Assembly: GCF_030823405.1 (NCBI RefSeq)
Contig: NZ_JAUSXC010000001.1
Location: forward strand, 2,525,001-2,589,000
Direction of reading: 5' to 3'
DNA: 64,000 bases
Origin: Chryseobacterium ginsenosidimutans
GTDB lineage: Bacteria; Bacteroidota; Bacteroidia; Flavobacteriales; Weeksellaceae
Part shown: positions 44,883 to 53,316 of the stretch, in pieces
Layout of the letters: the number at the start of each line of letters is the position of its first letter
How positions within the stretch are numbered: position 1 is the first letter of the stretch
Notes under the pieces: generated by a model
Told to the model about the DNA's origin: nothing
The model's database searches: none
Seen by the model: only the letters and a program-made list of their open reading frames with translations
Position numbers and translations under genes: made by a program

Positions 44883-45596
44883 TTAAGAAAAGAAAGCTCC
44901 TATAAATGTGGGGAAAACCATTCTCCAAAGTGGCCAGTCGTGATTGATCCATTTTCTTTCGTCATACCAGAAATCAATTCCTTTTGATCCTAAAATTTCT
45001 GCCATCTCAACGTTTTTATCTTTACAGATATCCTGATCGGATGTACTTAAAACGATGTGCATATGCTTGTATTTCCAAGCTTCGTCGTTTTTTACAAATT
45101 CTCTGGGACAGTTAAAATAAACCAGCTCATCAGAATATCCGTCCATAAAATTTCTAATACTGAAAGCTCCGGAAAGACAAAATAGATGCGAAACTACATC
45201 AGGAAATCTAAAGGCAAAATTCGCCGCATGATAACCTCCGAAACTCGCTCCTGCAAAGGCAACACGATGTACTTTATGAATCTTTTGAATATAAGGTACA
45301 AACTCCTGAATCAAAAACTGAACATATCTTTCATAATTTTTAATCCTCTGTTGCGGAGAAATGTTATCATCATAAAAACTCCATGCATCAATTGTCTGAA
45401 TATTATAAAGTTTTACTTTCCCCTGTTCTATAAACCAATTGATACTTCCATTCAAATGAAAATCGTGGTTTTGGGTATATTGACCTTGTGAAGTCGGAAA
45501 CATGATGATCGGGTGACCATAATGTCCTGTAACTTCTATTTTAAGGCTCATTCCTAAAATGTGTGAGTAAAAATCTGTATGCTCTATTTGCGGCAT
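44883..45596 (-). CDS. Esterase-like alpha/beta hydrolase of the amide-ligase cluster
   Basis: 237-residue alpha/beta hydrolase of the putative esterase type (COG4947-like). The nucleophile elbow is GASFGG with S118, preceded by FAGASFGGYHAANFAFRFP. The acid is probably in STSDQDICKD and the histidine in WINHDWPLW. No signal peptide, so cytoplasmic. Its consistent position between two ATP-grasp genes suggests it releases or transfers an ester or thioester-linked product. The upstream gap holds a 35-residue ORF. Confidence 0.85.
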   Translation of the reverse strand: MPQIEHTDFYSHILGMSLKIEVTGHYGHPIIMFPTSQGQYTQNHDFHLNGSINWFIEQGKVKLYNIQTIDAWSFYDDNISPQQRIKNYERYVQFLIQEFVPYIQKIHKVHRVAFAGASFGGYHAANFAFRFPDVVSHLFCLSGAFSIRNFMDGYSDELVYFNCPREFVKNDEAWKYKHMHIVLSTSDQDICKDKNVEMAEILGSKGIDFWYDERKWINHDWPLWRMVFPTFIGAFFS

Positions 45597-45652
45597 TTTT
45601 TTCTTGTTTGGGTTTAAACTATATCGTTGAAATTATAGGATTTATGAAAGTT

Positions 45653-45760
45653 TTACTTTTTATTTCCAAATTCAACGGCATTCAATTTACTTATTAAGTT
45701 AGATTGCTTAGGTAAATTAAATTTTATAAAATCAATAATTTCTTGAAGAGTAATGTTCAT
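45653..45760 (-). CDS. Candidate 35-residue peptide gene in the ATP-grasp cluster
   Basis: An ATG (45758-45760) opens five bases after the stop of ATP-grasp gene A and runs 35 codons to TAA at 45653. The peptide starts MNITLQEIIDFIKFNLPKQS and ends LNAVEFGNKK. It has no signal peptide or cysteine and could form one helix followed by a basic end. It is too short for normal gene callers. The exact spacing behind an ATP-grasp ligase gene is where a ribosomally made substrate peptide would sit, but the Thr/Ser/Asp/Glu pattern of known graspetide cores is not evident. It could also be a chance ORF in AT-rich DNA. Confidence 0.4.
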   Translation of the reverse strand: MNITLQEIIDFIKFNLPKQSNLISKLNAVEFGNKK

Positions 45761-45765
45761 CAAAA

Positions 45766-46977
45766 TTATGAAGTAGGTTTACCTTTTGGTGGAAGAATAT
45801 TGAGCATTTCTGCATGGATTTTTTCTGCTGCCCTGTCTAATCTTTCCTGAACAATCGTAGAATCGTTTGATTTATAAACAATTCCGATATGATAATCAAT
45901 AGGTAAAAATTTCACCACTTCCTCGCATTCAAATTCATTATAATCAGGTTCTTTATCTTTAATTAAAGCCACGATTAGTCCGGAATAATATCCTGTAGGT
46001 TTTGAAACTTCATAGTTTTTACCTTTTAATAAAGCATCTTCAATCTTTGCCCACTCTCTCCAGATATTAATATTGCTTGAAGCTTCCACCAAATCGGGAA
46101 TATGTGCTCCGCCAACCCTTGAGGAAGTTTCAAGAAAATAATATTTTCCGTCATCTTTACTTCGGATAAATTCTGTGTGGGTTGCGCCGTTCATTAATCC
46201 GAAATTGGAAAGAACTTTTGCGTTGGCTTCATCAAGAGCTTTAAATTCGTCCGAATATCTTCCTAACGTTTTTGTTCTGAAAACACCGCCTTCATGGGAA
46301 ACCTGCATCGGAGGTGCAAGGTATTTTGAAGCAGAAGTGAAAACAATATCTTTATTAAATGTTAAACTGTCAACATGGTAAACATCGCCCGGTTTGAAAC
46401 TTTCTAAGAGAAATAAATGACGTTCTTCTCCAAGCGCATTCAATGCGTCCCAAAGATCATCTTTGGAGGTTAGTTTTTTTATACCTGAAGCGGAAGCTTC
46501 TGAACGGGGTTTTAAAACCCATGGAGCAGGAACTTTATCAACGAAACGATTAACCTCATCATTATTAAATACAGCCGTAAATTCAGGAACATTAATTCCT
46601 GAATCTTTTGCTTTTTGTCTCATTGCCAGTTTGTCTCTGAAATAACGGTGCGTCGTTTGTCCCATTCCGGGAATCCGAAAGGTTTCTCTTATGAGAGCTG
46701 CTTTTTCTACGTCATAATCATCCAATGCAATTACGGCATCTACTTTTCTGGTCTGCATCAGATGTGAAAATCCCTGAATTAGATGATCAAGATTCCACAC
46801 CGACGGTTTTATTTCAGGCATATAAAATACCTCGTCAATAGCATGCCACGGCCAGTTCTTTTCTTTAAGATTTTCTGATGTTACCAAGATTATTTTATTA
46901 CCGAGCCTTTTCATTTCGTCCATGAAATCATAACCCTTGTAATAGCACGAAATACATACTATTGTTTTCTCCTCCAT
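45766..46977 (-). CDS. ATP-grasp protein A, first gene of the amide-ligase cluster
   Basis: 403-residue ATP-grasp ligase. The N-terminal domain (VCISCYYKGYDFMDEMKRLG) is Rossmann-like. The core has APWVLKPRSEASASGIKKL with the ATP-binding lysine, LLESFKPGDVYHVDSLTFN, and the metal-binding FLETSSRVGGAHIPDLV. It resembles carbamoyl-phosphate-synthase-like stand-alone ligases that make acylphosphates for dipeptide or amide synthesis. First in a run of minus-strand genes (35-residue ORF, esterase, ATP-grasp B, GCS2, amidotransferase), with a -7 box about 30 bases upstream. Substrate unknown. Confidence 0.87.
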   Translation of the reverse strand: MEEKTIVCISCYYKGYDFMDEMKRLGNKIILVTSENLKEKNWPWHAIDEVFYMPEIKPSVWNLDHLIQGFSHLMQTRKVDAVIALDDYDVEKAALIRETFRIPGMGQTTHRYFRDKLAMRQKAKDSGINVPEFTAVFNNDEVNRFVDKVPAPWVLKPRSEASASGIKKLTSKDDLWDALNALGEERHLFLLESFKPGDVYHVDSLTFNKDIVFTSASKYLAPPMQVSHEGGVFRTKTLGRYSDEFKALDEANAKVLSNFGLMNGATHTEFIRSKDDGKYYFLETSSRVGGAHIPDLVEASSNINIWREWAKIEDALLKGKNYEVSKPTGYYSGLIVALIKDKEPDYNEFECEEVVKFLPIDYHIGIVYKSNDSTIVQERLDRAAEKIHAEMLNILPPKGKPTS

Positions 46978-47006
46978 ATAATGTTTTTAAGTTTTTGATG
47001 AATTTT

Positions 47007-47014
47007 CAAAAATA
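47007..47014 (-). promoter_or_regulatory. -7 box of the amide-ligase cluster
   Basis: Minus strand reads TATTTTTG about 30 bases before the ATG of ATP-grasp gene A. No clean -33. Confidence 0.4.
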
Positions 47015-47117
47015 AAAGCTAATTTTTATTGATTATTTAATGTTAAAAAGTAAAATATTATGCGCTTTTGAAAATCCTATTTCAATTATACAGAGAATTT
47101 TTGTAATAAACTAATTT

Positions 47118-48533
47118 TTAGTGATAATTTTCGATTAAATCTGCCAATAATTGCACTCCAAAGCCAGTTGCCGCTTTTTCTTTAGCATAGCCAACACTTC
47201 CGAAAGCTACACCTGCAATATCCAGATGTGCCCATTTAGGATGGTTTTCGATAAATTGTTCAAGAAACTTTGCTGCAACAATGCAGTCTCCGATCGGTTT
47301 CATAGAAATGTTTTTTAAGTCTGCCACATCAGACTGAATATCATCTTTCCAGACATCCCAAAGTGGTAAATTCCACAATCTCTGGTTGGTTTTGTCTCCG
47401 GTTTTTATTAAAATGTTTTTTAATTCTTCATTGTTCGAAAACATCGCTCCACAAGTATCACCAAACATTCTCACCGAGCTCCCCGTTAAGGTAGCAAGAT
47501 CAATCAGGTAGTCTGTTTTAAAGTTTTTAGCCATGTAAGAAAGTCCGTCTGCCAAAACCATCCTGCCTTCTGCATCAGTATTTAAAACTTCTATAGTTTT
47601 TCCGTTATAAGCCGTAATCACATCGCTTGGAAGAAAGGCGTTTTCAGAAATTGCGTTGTCGGTAATTGGTAAAATAGCAACAATATTTACAGGTAGCTGC
47701 ATTTCTGCAGCATAGATTAATGTTCCTAAAACTGCTGTTGCACCACCCATATCAGATTTCATATAATGCATATTGTCAGGATTTTTCAGGGAAATTCCAC
47801 CTGTGTCGAACAAAACGCATTTTCCAACCAATCCGAAGGTTTTGGCATTTTTAGCGGTAGTTTTATATTCCAAAATCGTAAAAGCAGCATCATAAGCACT
47901 CCCTTGATTAACGGAAAGATAAGCTCCCAAACCAAGTTCTTCGCATTTTTTTCTGTTAAAAGAGGTGTATTTTAAGTCGTATTTCTTCGATAAATTTTTA
48001 AGATATAAACTGAAAGTATCTGGTTTTTTAAGATTAGCGGGTTTATTAAGCCAATCCTGACAGGTAATTTGACCATTGCTTAAAGCTAAAGCCCGTTGGC
48101 TGATATGGTCTAGCTTTTTCTGACTGGTATTTTCAAAATGAAGCTCAAATTTTGCATTCCAGAAAGGATGTGTTTTTTCGAAAGGATAATTGTAAGTTCC
48201 TATTAAGAGACCTTTTACAAATTCTTCAAACTGTTTTTCAGTCATGAAATCTGCTAAAATCAAAGTAGGAACCGCCTGCAGATTCTTCTTTTGGCTTTGA
48301 GAGAATTTATTGGCAACCTGTTGAATTTCAAAATTTTGAAATGTAGATTTTCCTAAGCCAATAAAGTAAGTAATCCCTTCTTCATGAGCATTTACAAAGA
48401 TTTCATGTTTTTTTCCTGTGAAAAAATTAGAAAGGTTTTTATTGAAATTTTTACTTGTTTTCGTCCATTCTTCTTCAGTGAACAAATGAAAGACTTGGGT
48501 GTAATTTTTATTCTTCTTGTTGATTAACTTCAT
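47118..48533 (-). CDS. Leucyl aminopeptidase (M17)
   Basis: 471-residue cytosolic M17 di-zinc aminopeptidase removing N-terminal residues from peptides. The family signature NTDAEGRMVLADGLSYM carries metal ligands D/E and the catalytic region; other conserved segments are LVGKCVLFDTGGISLKNPDN and MKSDMGGATAVLGTLIYAA. The N-terminal third is poorly conserved, as in all M17 enzymes. It lies four bases behind an esterase gene and shares its transcript. Close to the ligase cluster, it could process peptide intermediates, but a general role is equally likely. Confidence 0.92.
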   Translation of the reverse strand: MKLINKKNKNYTQVFHLFTEEEWTKTSKNFNKNLSNFFTGKKHEIFVNAHEEGITYFIGLGKSTFQNFEIQQVANKFSQSQKKNLQAVPTLILADFMTEKQFEEFVKGLLIGTYNYPFEKTHPFWNAKFELHFENTSQKKLDHISQRALALSNGQITCQDWLNKPANLKKPDTFSLYLKNLSKKYDLKYTSFNRKKCEELGLGAYLSVNQGSAYDAAFTILEYKTTAKNAKTFGLVGKCVLFDTGGISLKNPDNMHYMKSDMGGATAVLGTLIYAAEMQLPVNIVAILPITDNAISENAFLPSDVITAYNGKTIEVLNTDAEGRMVLADGLSYMAKNFKTDYLIDLATLTGSSVRMFGDTCGAMFSNNEELKNILIKTGDKTNQRLWNLPLWDVWKDDIQSDVADLKNISMKPIGDCIVAAKFLEQFIENHPKWAHLDIAGVAFGSVGYAKEKAATGFGVQLLADLIENYH

Positions 48534-48537
48534 GATT

Positions 48538-49662
48538 TTAATTTTTAATGCTTTTTTGCTGTGGTTTTACTTCTACCGGGTTTTCTGTGTTGTTGTAATA
48601 AAGCCATTCGATTGCTCTTGGAAATTCCTGCGACCAGTAGAATTCGCTGTGCGTTCCTTCCGGATTGATGCTTGTTTTGAATTCAAAATCAAATAAATTT
48701 TTCTTCTCCCAACGTTTTAAATATTCTTCAAAAACATGAATTCTCTTCACCATTTTTGAGCCTTCCTGACCGCCTCCGTACAAATAAATTTTTGTTTTAA
48801 AAGGAATCCTGAAATTCATCATCGGAAAATTATTATTAGGCTCAACCCAAAGTGAAGGAGAAAAAATCAGCAATTTTGAATAAACTTCGGGATAAAGAAA
48901 ACCACTATAAATGCTTATTAAAGCGCCTAGAGAACTTCCTCCGATTCCTGTGTTGTCCCGGTCTCTTTTTGTGCGATAATGCTCGTCTACAAAAGGTTTA
49001 AGAGTGTCGGTAATGAAGCGGATGTACTTTTTACCTTCCGAACCGTTGGCGATATTATCGTTATCGAAAATATATTCCTTAATTCTTTCTTCGCTTCCAT
49101 GTTCTATGGCAATTACAATAACATCCCCACGTCCGTATTCTGCAAGAATTGATAATTTTTTGTCAATTTCCCAGTTCCCGTAACCACTGCCTTCATTAAA
49201 AAGATTTTGAGCATCCTGAAGATACAAAACAGGATAACTTTTGTTAGAAACATAATAGTCATAGGGGAGAAGTGCCCAGACTTTTCGGTAGCGCTCAAGC
49301 TGGGGAATGTAAAATTCCTCAGAAATAATTTCTGCAATAGGAAAATATTCTTTTTTAAAAGGGCCCCAATTGAGTCTCCACTTTTCAATAATATCAAAAA
49401 CTTTTTTTACAGATTTTGAAACCTTTCTGTTTGGAGTAATGTTTCCGTACTTGTCGAGCTCCACATTTTCCCAACCGCCTTTTGTGAATTTATATTCAGT
49501 AATGTCGGGCAAAACTGCATCCTCAATTTCTATGAAATAGTGTTGAGGATCTAATTTTGTAAGCTGATAAATGGAATCTTTTGGATCCCAATTGTTAAAA
49601 TTTCCAGTGATAAATATTGGCCTATCATCACTTTCTTCACTATAAAGTTCAAACCTCATCAT
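48538..49662 (-). CDS. Esterase with an N-terminal glycogen-binding-type domain
   Basis: 374 residues. The first 90 are an AMPK/CBM48-like beta-sandwich (FITGNFNNWDPKDSIYQLTK), the module that binds glycogen-type glucans. The rest is an enterochelin-esterase-like alpha/beta hydrolase: FYIPQLERYRKVWALLPYDY, YLQDAQNLF, the nucleophile elbow GGSSLGA, and the histidine in GTHSEFYW. No signal peptide, so it acts in the cytoplasm. It is divergent from glgB, which suggests a role near glycogen, perhaps removing acyl groups from the polymer or from a glucose ester. It starts an operon with the M17 peptidase. Confidence 0.85.
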   Translation of the reverse strand: MMRFELYSEESDDRPIFITGNFNNWDPKDSIYQLTKLDPQHYFIEIEDAVLPDITEYKFTKGGWENVELDKYGNITPNRKVSKSVKKVFDIIEKWRLNWGPFKKEYFPIAEIISEEFYIPQLERYRKVWALLPYDYYVSNKSYPVLYLQDAQNLFNEGSGYGNWEIDKKLSILAEYGRGDVIVIAIEHGSEERIKEYIFDNDNIANGSEGKKYIRFITDTLKPFVDEHYRTKRDRDNTGIGGSSLGALISIYSGFLYPEVYSKLLIFSPSLWVEPNNNFPMMNFRIPFKTKIYLYGGGQEGSKMVKRIHVFEEYLKRWEKKNLFDFEFKTSINPEGTHSEFYWSQEFPRAIEWLYYNNTENPVEVKPQQKSIKN

Positions 49663-49752
49663 ATGTGTTTAATAAATTCTAATGCTAAATTTATAAAAAA
49701 TCTTTTTATATCAAATTATTTTTAAAATCAGGAAAGAGTGATTAAAAAATTA

Positions 49753-49760
49753 TATATTTG
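49753..49760 (+). promoter_or_regulatory. -7 box of the glycogen genes
   Basis: TATATTTG, 116 bases before the glgB ATG, predicts a leader of about 110 bases. No clear -33 TTG. Confidence 0.4.
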
Positions 49761-49875
49761 ATAGAAACAAGTGATGGAAGGGGTTTAACATAATAATTAT
49801 TTCAATAATAATTAATCTTTATCTGTTTATATTTTTCGTAGTTTCAATGAAAATAAAAATTAAATCAAAACCGTG

Positions 49876-51825
49876 ATGAATTCGGTTAAAACATACACAC
49901 TTTTTACGGATCATGACATTTACCTTTTTAAAGAGGGTAAACATTATAAGTTATATGATAAGTTCGGTGCGCATTCTGCTGAAAAAGACGGGGTAAAAGG
50001 TGTTTATTTCTCTGTTTGGGCTCCGAATGCAAAAAAAGTTTCGGTGATCGGAAACTTTAACAACTGGAATGATAAAGACCATATTTTGTTTCCCCGATGG
50101 GACGAGTCAGGAATTTGGGAAGGTTTTATTGCGGGTTTAACATGGGGAACATTGTACAAATATGCAATCGAAACTCCTCGTGGAGAGATTTTAGAAAAAA
50201 GTGATCCTTATGCTTTGAGCTGGGAACAAAATCTCCAGGCTGCATCAATGGTTTCAACAACCTGGTATGAATGGAAAGACAAAACCTGGCTTGAAAACAG
50301 ATGGAAAAAGAATAGTATCAATGCTCCTATTTCCGTGTATGAAATGCATCTGGCTTCGTGGGTGAGAGAAAATGATCATCCAAAAATGTTTTTAAATTAT
50401 CGTGATATAGCTGATAAACTTGTTCCTTATGTGAAAGAAATGGGCTTTACGCATGTAGAATTTATGCCTGTGATGGAGTATCCATATGATCCAAGTTGGG
50501 GATATCAGATTACGGGATTCTATGCGGCAACCTCACGTTTCGGATCACCGCAGGATTTAATGTTTCTGATTGATGAACTTCATAATAATGATATTGGCGT
50601 TATTTTAGACTGGGTTCCGTCTCATTTTCCGGGTGATGCGAATGGTTTGCATAGGTTTGACGGTTCTTATTTATACGAGCATGAAGATCCGAGAAAAGGT
50701 TTTCACCCCGATTGGAAATCTTATATTTTCAATTATGGAAGAAATGAGGTGAAATCTTTCTTAATTTCAAATGCTATGTTCTGGCTGGAGCGTTATCATG
50801 CAGACGGATTACGTGTAGACGCAGTAACTTCAATGCTTCATCTTGATTATTCAAGGAATGAAGGAGAGTGGGAACCTAATATTTACGGGGATAATGTGAA
50901 CCTTGAGGCCAAGGCCTTTTTACAGGAGTTTAATACGGCTGTTTACAAAGAGTTTGGAGATAATATCATAACAATTGCTGAAGAAAGTTCAGATTTTCCT
51001 ATGCTGACAAAGCCTGTGCATAATGGCGGTGTCGGTTTTGGAATGAAATGGATGATGGGTTGGATGCATGATACATTAGATTATTTTAAAGAAGAACCGA
51101 ATAACAGAAAATTTCATCATCATAAGTTGACTTTTGCTTCAATGTACATGTATAATGAAAATTATATGATGCCTTTGTCACATGATGAAGTGGTACATGG
51201 GAAAGCAAGTCTTATCTATAAAATGCCAGGAGATGAATGGCAAAAATTTGCAAATCTTCGTGCGCTGTATGTATATATGTTTACGCATCCGGGAGCAAAA
51301 TTGCTATTCATGGGGGATGAGTTCGGGCAGACAAAAGAATGGAATTTTAAGCAGAGTTTAGATTGGCATCTACTGGAATATCCTGTTCATAAAGGCTTAC
51401 AGACTTTGGTTAAGGATTTAAATCATATTTACAGATATGAAGCTGCTTTTTACGAAAATCAATTTAATCCAAATGGTTTTGAATGGTTACAGGCAGACGA
51501 TCTGGAAAATTCGGTTTTTATATATCTGAGAAAAGGAAAAAAACGTGACGATGTTTGTATGGTAATTTTGAATTTAACACCAAAAGTCTTGGATTATAAA
51601 ATTGGTGTAAATGCTGGAACACATTGGGAAGTTATCTTTAATTCTGATGATGAAATGTATGCAGGAAGCGGACTGAAATCGAATATTTTCAATGAACAGT
51701 ATGAAGATTACATGTATCATCCGAAGTCAATCAGTTTAAATTTACCTCCTCTGGCGGGAATTATTTTAAAACAGAAAAGGGACAAAAAATATAAATTACA
51801 AAGAATTAAGCAACACAAAAGATAA
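49876..51825 (+). CDS. glgB: 1,4-alpha-glucan branching enzyme
   Basis: About 649-residue GH13 enzyme that introduces alpha-1,6 branches into glycogen. An N-terminal CBM48 (VYFSVWAPNAKKVSVIGNFN) precedes the GH13 barrel: catalytic aspartate in DGLRVDAVTSML, catalytic glutamate in TIAEESSDFP, and LSHDEVVHGK in the last motif. I use the ATG at 49876; a GTG directly upstream is in frame. Its stop lies eight bases before glgA, so the two are in one operon. It is shorter than E. coli GlgB, lacking the first N-terminal module. Confidence 0.95.
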   Translation: MNSVKTYTLFTDHDIYLFKEGKHYKLYDKFGAHSAEKDGVKGVYFSVWAPNAKKVSVIGNFNNWNDKDHILFPRWDESGIWEGFIAGLTWGTLYKYAIETPRGEILEKSDPYALSWEQNLQAASMVSTTWYEWKDKTWLENRWKKNSINAPISVYEMHLASWVRENDHPKMFLNYRDIADKLVPYVKEMGFTHVEFMPVMEYPYDPSWGYQITGFYAATSRFGSPQDLMFLIDELHNNDIGVILDWVPSHFPGDANGLHRFDGSYLYEHEDPRKGFHPDWKSYIFNYGRNEVKSFLISNAMFWLERYHADGLRVDAVTSMLHLDYSRNEGEWEPNIYGDNVNLEAKAFLQEFNTAVYKEFGDNIITIAEESSDFPMLTKPVHNGGVGFGMKWMMGWMHDTLDYFKEEPNNRKFHHHKLTFASMYMYNENYMMPLSHDEVVHGKASLIYKMPGDEWQKFANLRALYVYMFTHPGAKLLFMGDEFGQTKEWNFKQSLDWHLLEYPVHKGLQTLVKDLNHIYRYEAAFYENQFNPNGFEWLQADDLENSVFIYLRKGKKRDDVCMVILNLTPKVLDYKIGVNAGTHWEVIFNSDDEMYAGSGLKSNIFNEQYEDYMYHPKSISLNLPPLAGIILKQKRDKKYKLQRIKQHKR

Positions 51826-51833
51826 AAGGCAAC

Positions 51834-53240
51834 ATGGTAGTTTATCATCTAAGTACGGAGTGTTATCCGATAGCAAAAGTGGGCGGTTTGGCAGATGTAG
51901 TCGGAGCTTTACCAAAATATCAGAACAAAATAAAAGGTGTTGATGCTAAAGTCGTTATGCCTTGGTATAATAAACCTTTTATTTATGACCATGAGTTTGA
52001 CATAGTTTTTGATGGCTTCATTCATCAGGGAGGAAATATGCTTCAGGTACAGGTTTTGAAAGAGAAAACCGATGTTTTGGGGTTTGAATTATATATGATA
52101 AAAATTCCCGGGCTTTTAGACCGTGATAATCCTTACGGTTATGAAGATGAAAATTTCCAGTTTTTAGCTTTTCAGCATGGAGTTTTACATTGGCTGAGCG
52201 CGATGAAAATCCGTCCTGATGTTTTGCATTGTCACGATTATCATACAGGATTAGTTCCTTTTATGATTGAACATTGTAATGAATTTAAGTTTCTAAAAGG
52301 TGTAAAAACAATCGGAACCATTCATAACGGTGAATATCAGGGAATGATGAGCTGGGAAATGGCAAACTATTTGCCTTCTTTTGATCAATACAAATGGGGA
52401 CTGCTGGATTGGAACGGATTAATAAATCCTTTGGCGAGCATGATAAAATGCGCAAGTGCCTTTACAACAGTTTCTCAAGGCTATCTTGAAGAACTTTTTG
52501 TAAGCTTCAGAGGATTAGAAAGTCTTGTTCGTGATGAATTCGGGAAAGCCTATGGAATTATTAACGGAATTGATACGGAAGTCTGGAATCCCGAAACTGA
52601 TCCAATGCTTGATTTTAATTTTAATAGTAAAGATGCTATTGTTAAAAAGAAGAAAAACAAAGAAAAACTGTGTAAAGAATATGGTTTAAAGCCAGAACTT
52701 CCATTGTTTGCATTTATCGGCAGATTTGCAACAGAAAAAGGGGCAGATTTTCTTCCTGATGTAGTTTGGAAAAGCATTAAGCAAAGTTATGGTGCGTTAA
52801 ACATCATGATTTTAGGCTCAGGAAATTCTTATATTGAAAATAAACTGAAAGAATACGATTATACCTACACCAATTTTGCATTGGATCTAGGATATAAAGA
52901 ACATCTTTCGCATAAAATATATGCTTCGGCAGATTTTTTACTGATGCCATCAAGAGTTGAACCTTGTGGATTGAATCAAATGTATTCCATGAGATACGGA
53001 ACGGTTCCTATTGTAAGATATACAGGAGGTTTGAGGGATACAGTGGAAGATATTTCGACAGGGGGAGCGGGGATTAATTTTACCTATCCCGGAGTTGATG
53101 ATATTATTCATGCAATGAACAGGGCATTATTGGTTTATAATCAAAAAAATGAAATGCAAAAACTGATACATGAGAATATGAATTTTGATTTTGCATGGGA
53201 AAAATCAGCAGAAAAATACATAGCTTTATATAATAATTAA
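51834..53240 (+). CDS. glgA: Glycogen synthase
   Basis: 468-residue GT5 enzyme that extends alpha-1,4 glucan with ADP-glucose. The N-terminal KVGGLADVVGALPK loop binds ADP-glucose, and the C-terminal PSRVEPCGLNQMYSMRYGT carries the catalytic glutamate and substrate loop. Length is typical for the bacterial type. Position between glgB and glgC, reading the same way, fixes its role. Confidence 0.95.
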   Translation: MVVYHLSTECYPIAKVGGLADVVGALPKYQNKIKGVDAKVVMPWYNKPFIYDHEFDIVFDGFIHQGGNMLQVQVLKEKTDVLGFELYMIKIPGLLDRDNPYGYEDENFQFLAFQHGVLHWLSAMKIRPDVLHCHDYHTGLVPFMIEHCNEFKFLKGVKTIGTIHNGEYQGMMSWEMANYLPSFDQYKWGLLDWNGLINPLASMIKCASAFTTVSQGYLEELFVSFRGLESLVRDEFGKAYGIINGIDTEVWNPETDPMLDFNFNSKDAIVKKKKNKEKLCKEYGLKPELPLFAFIGRFATEKGADFLPDVVWKSIKQSYGALNIMILGSGNSYIENKLKEYDYTYTNFALDLGYKEHLSHKIYASADFLLMPSRVEPCGLNQMYSMRYGTVPIVRYTGGLRDTVEDISTGGAGINFTYPGVDDIIHAMNRALLVYNQKNEMQKLIHENMNFDFAWEKSAEKYIALYNN

Positions 53241-53316
53241 GGCGATAGTGCAATAAAATGAAGCTGATATAAAAAGAAAATAAATATTAACCAAAGATAA
53301 AAACGCAACATAATTT

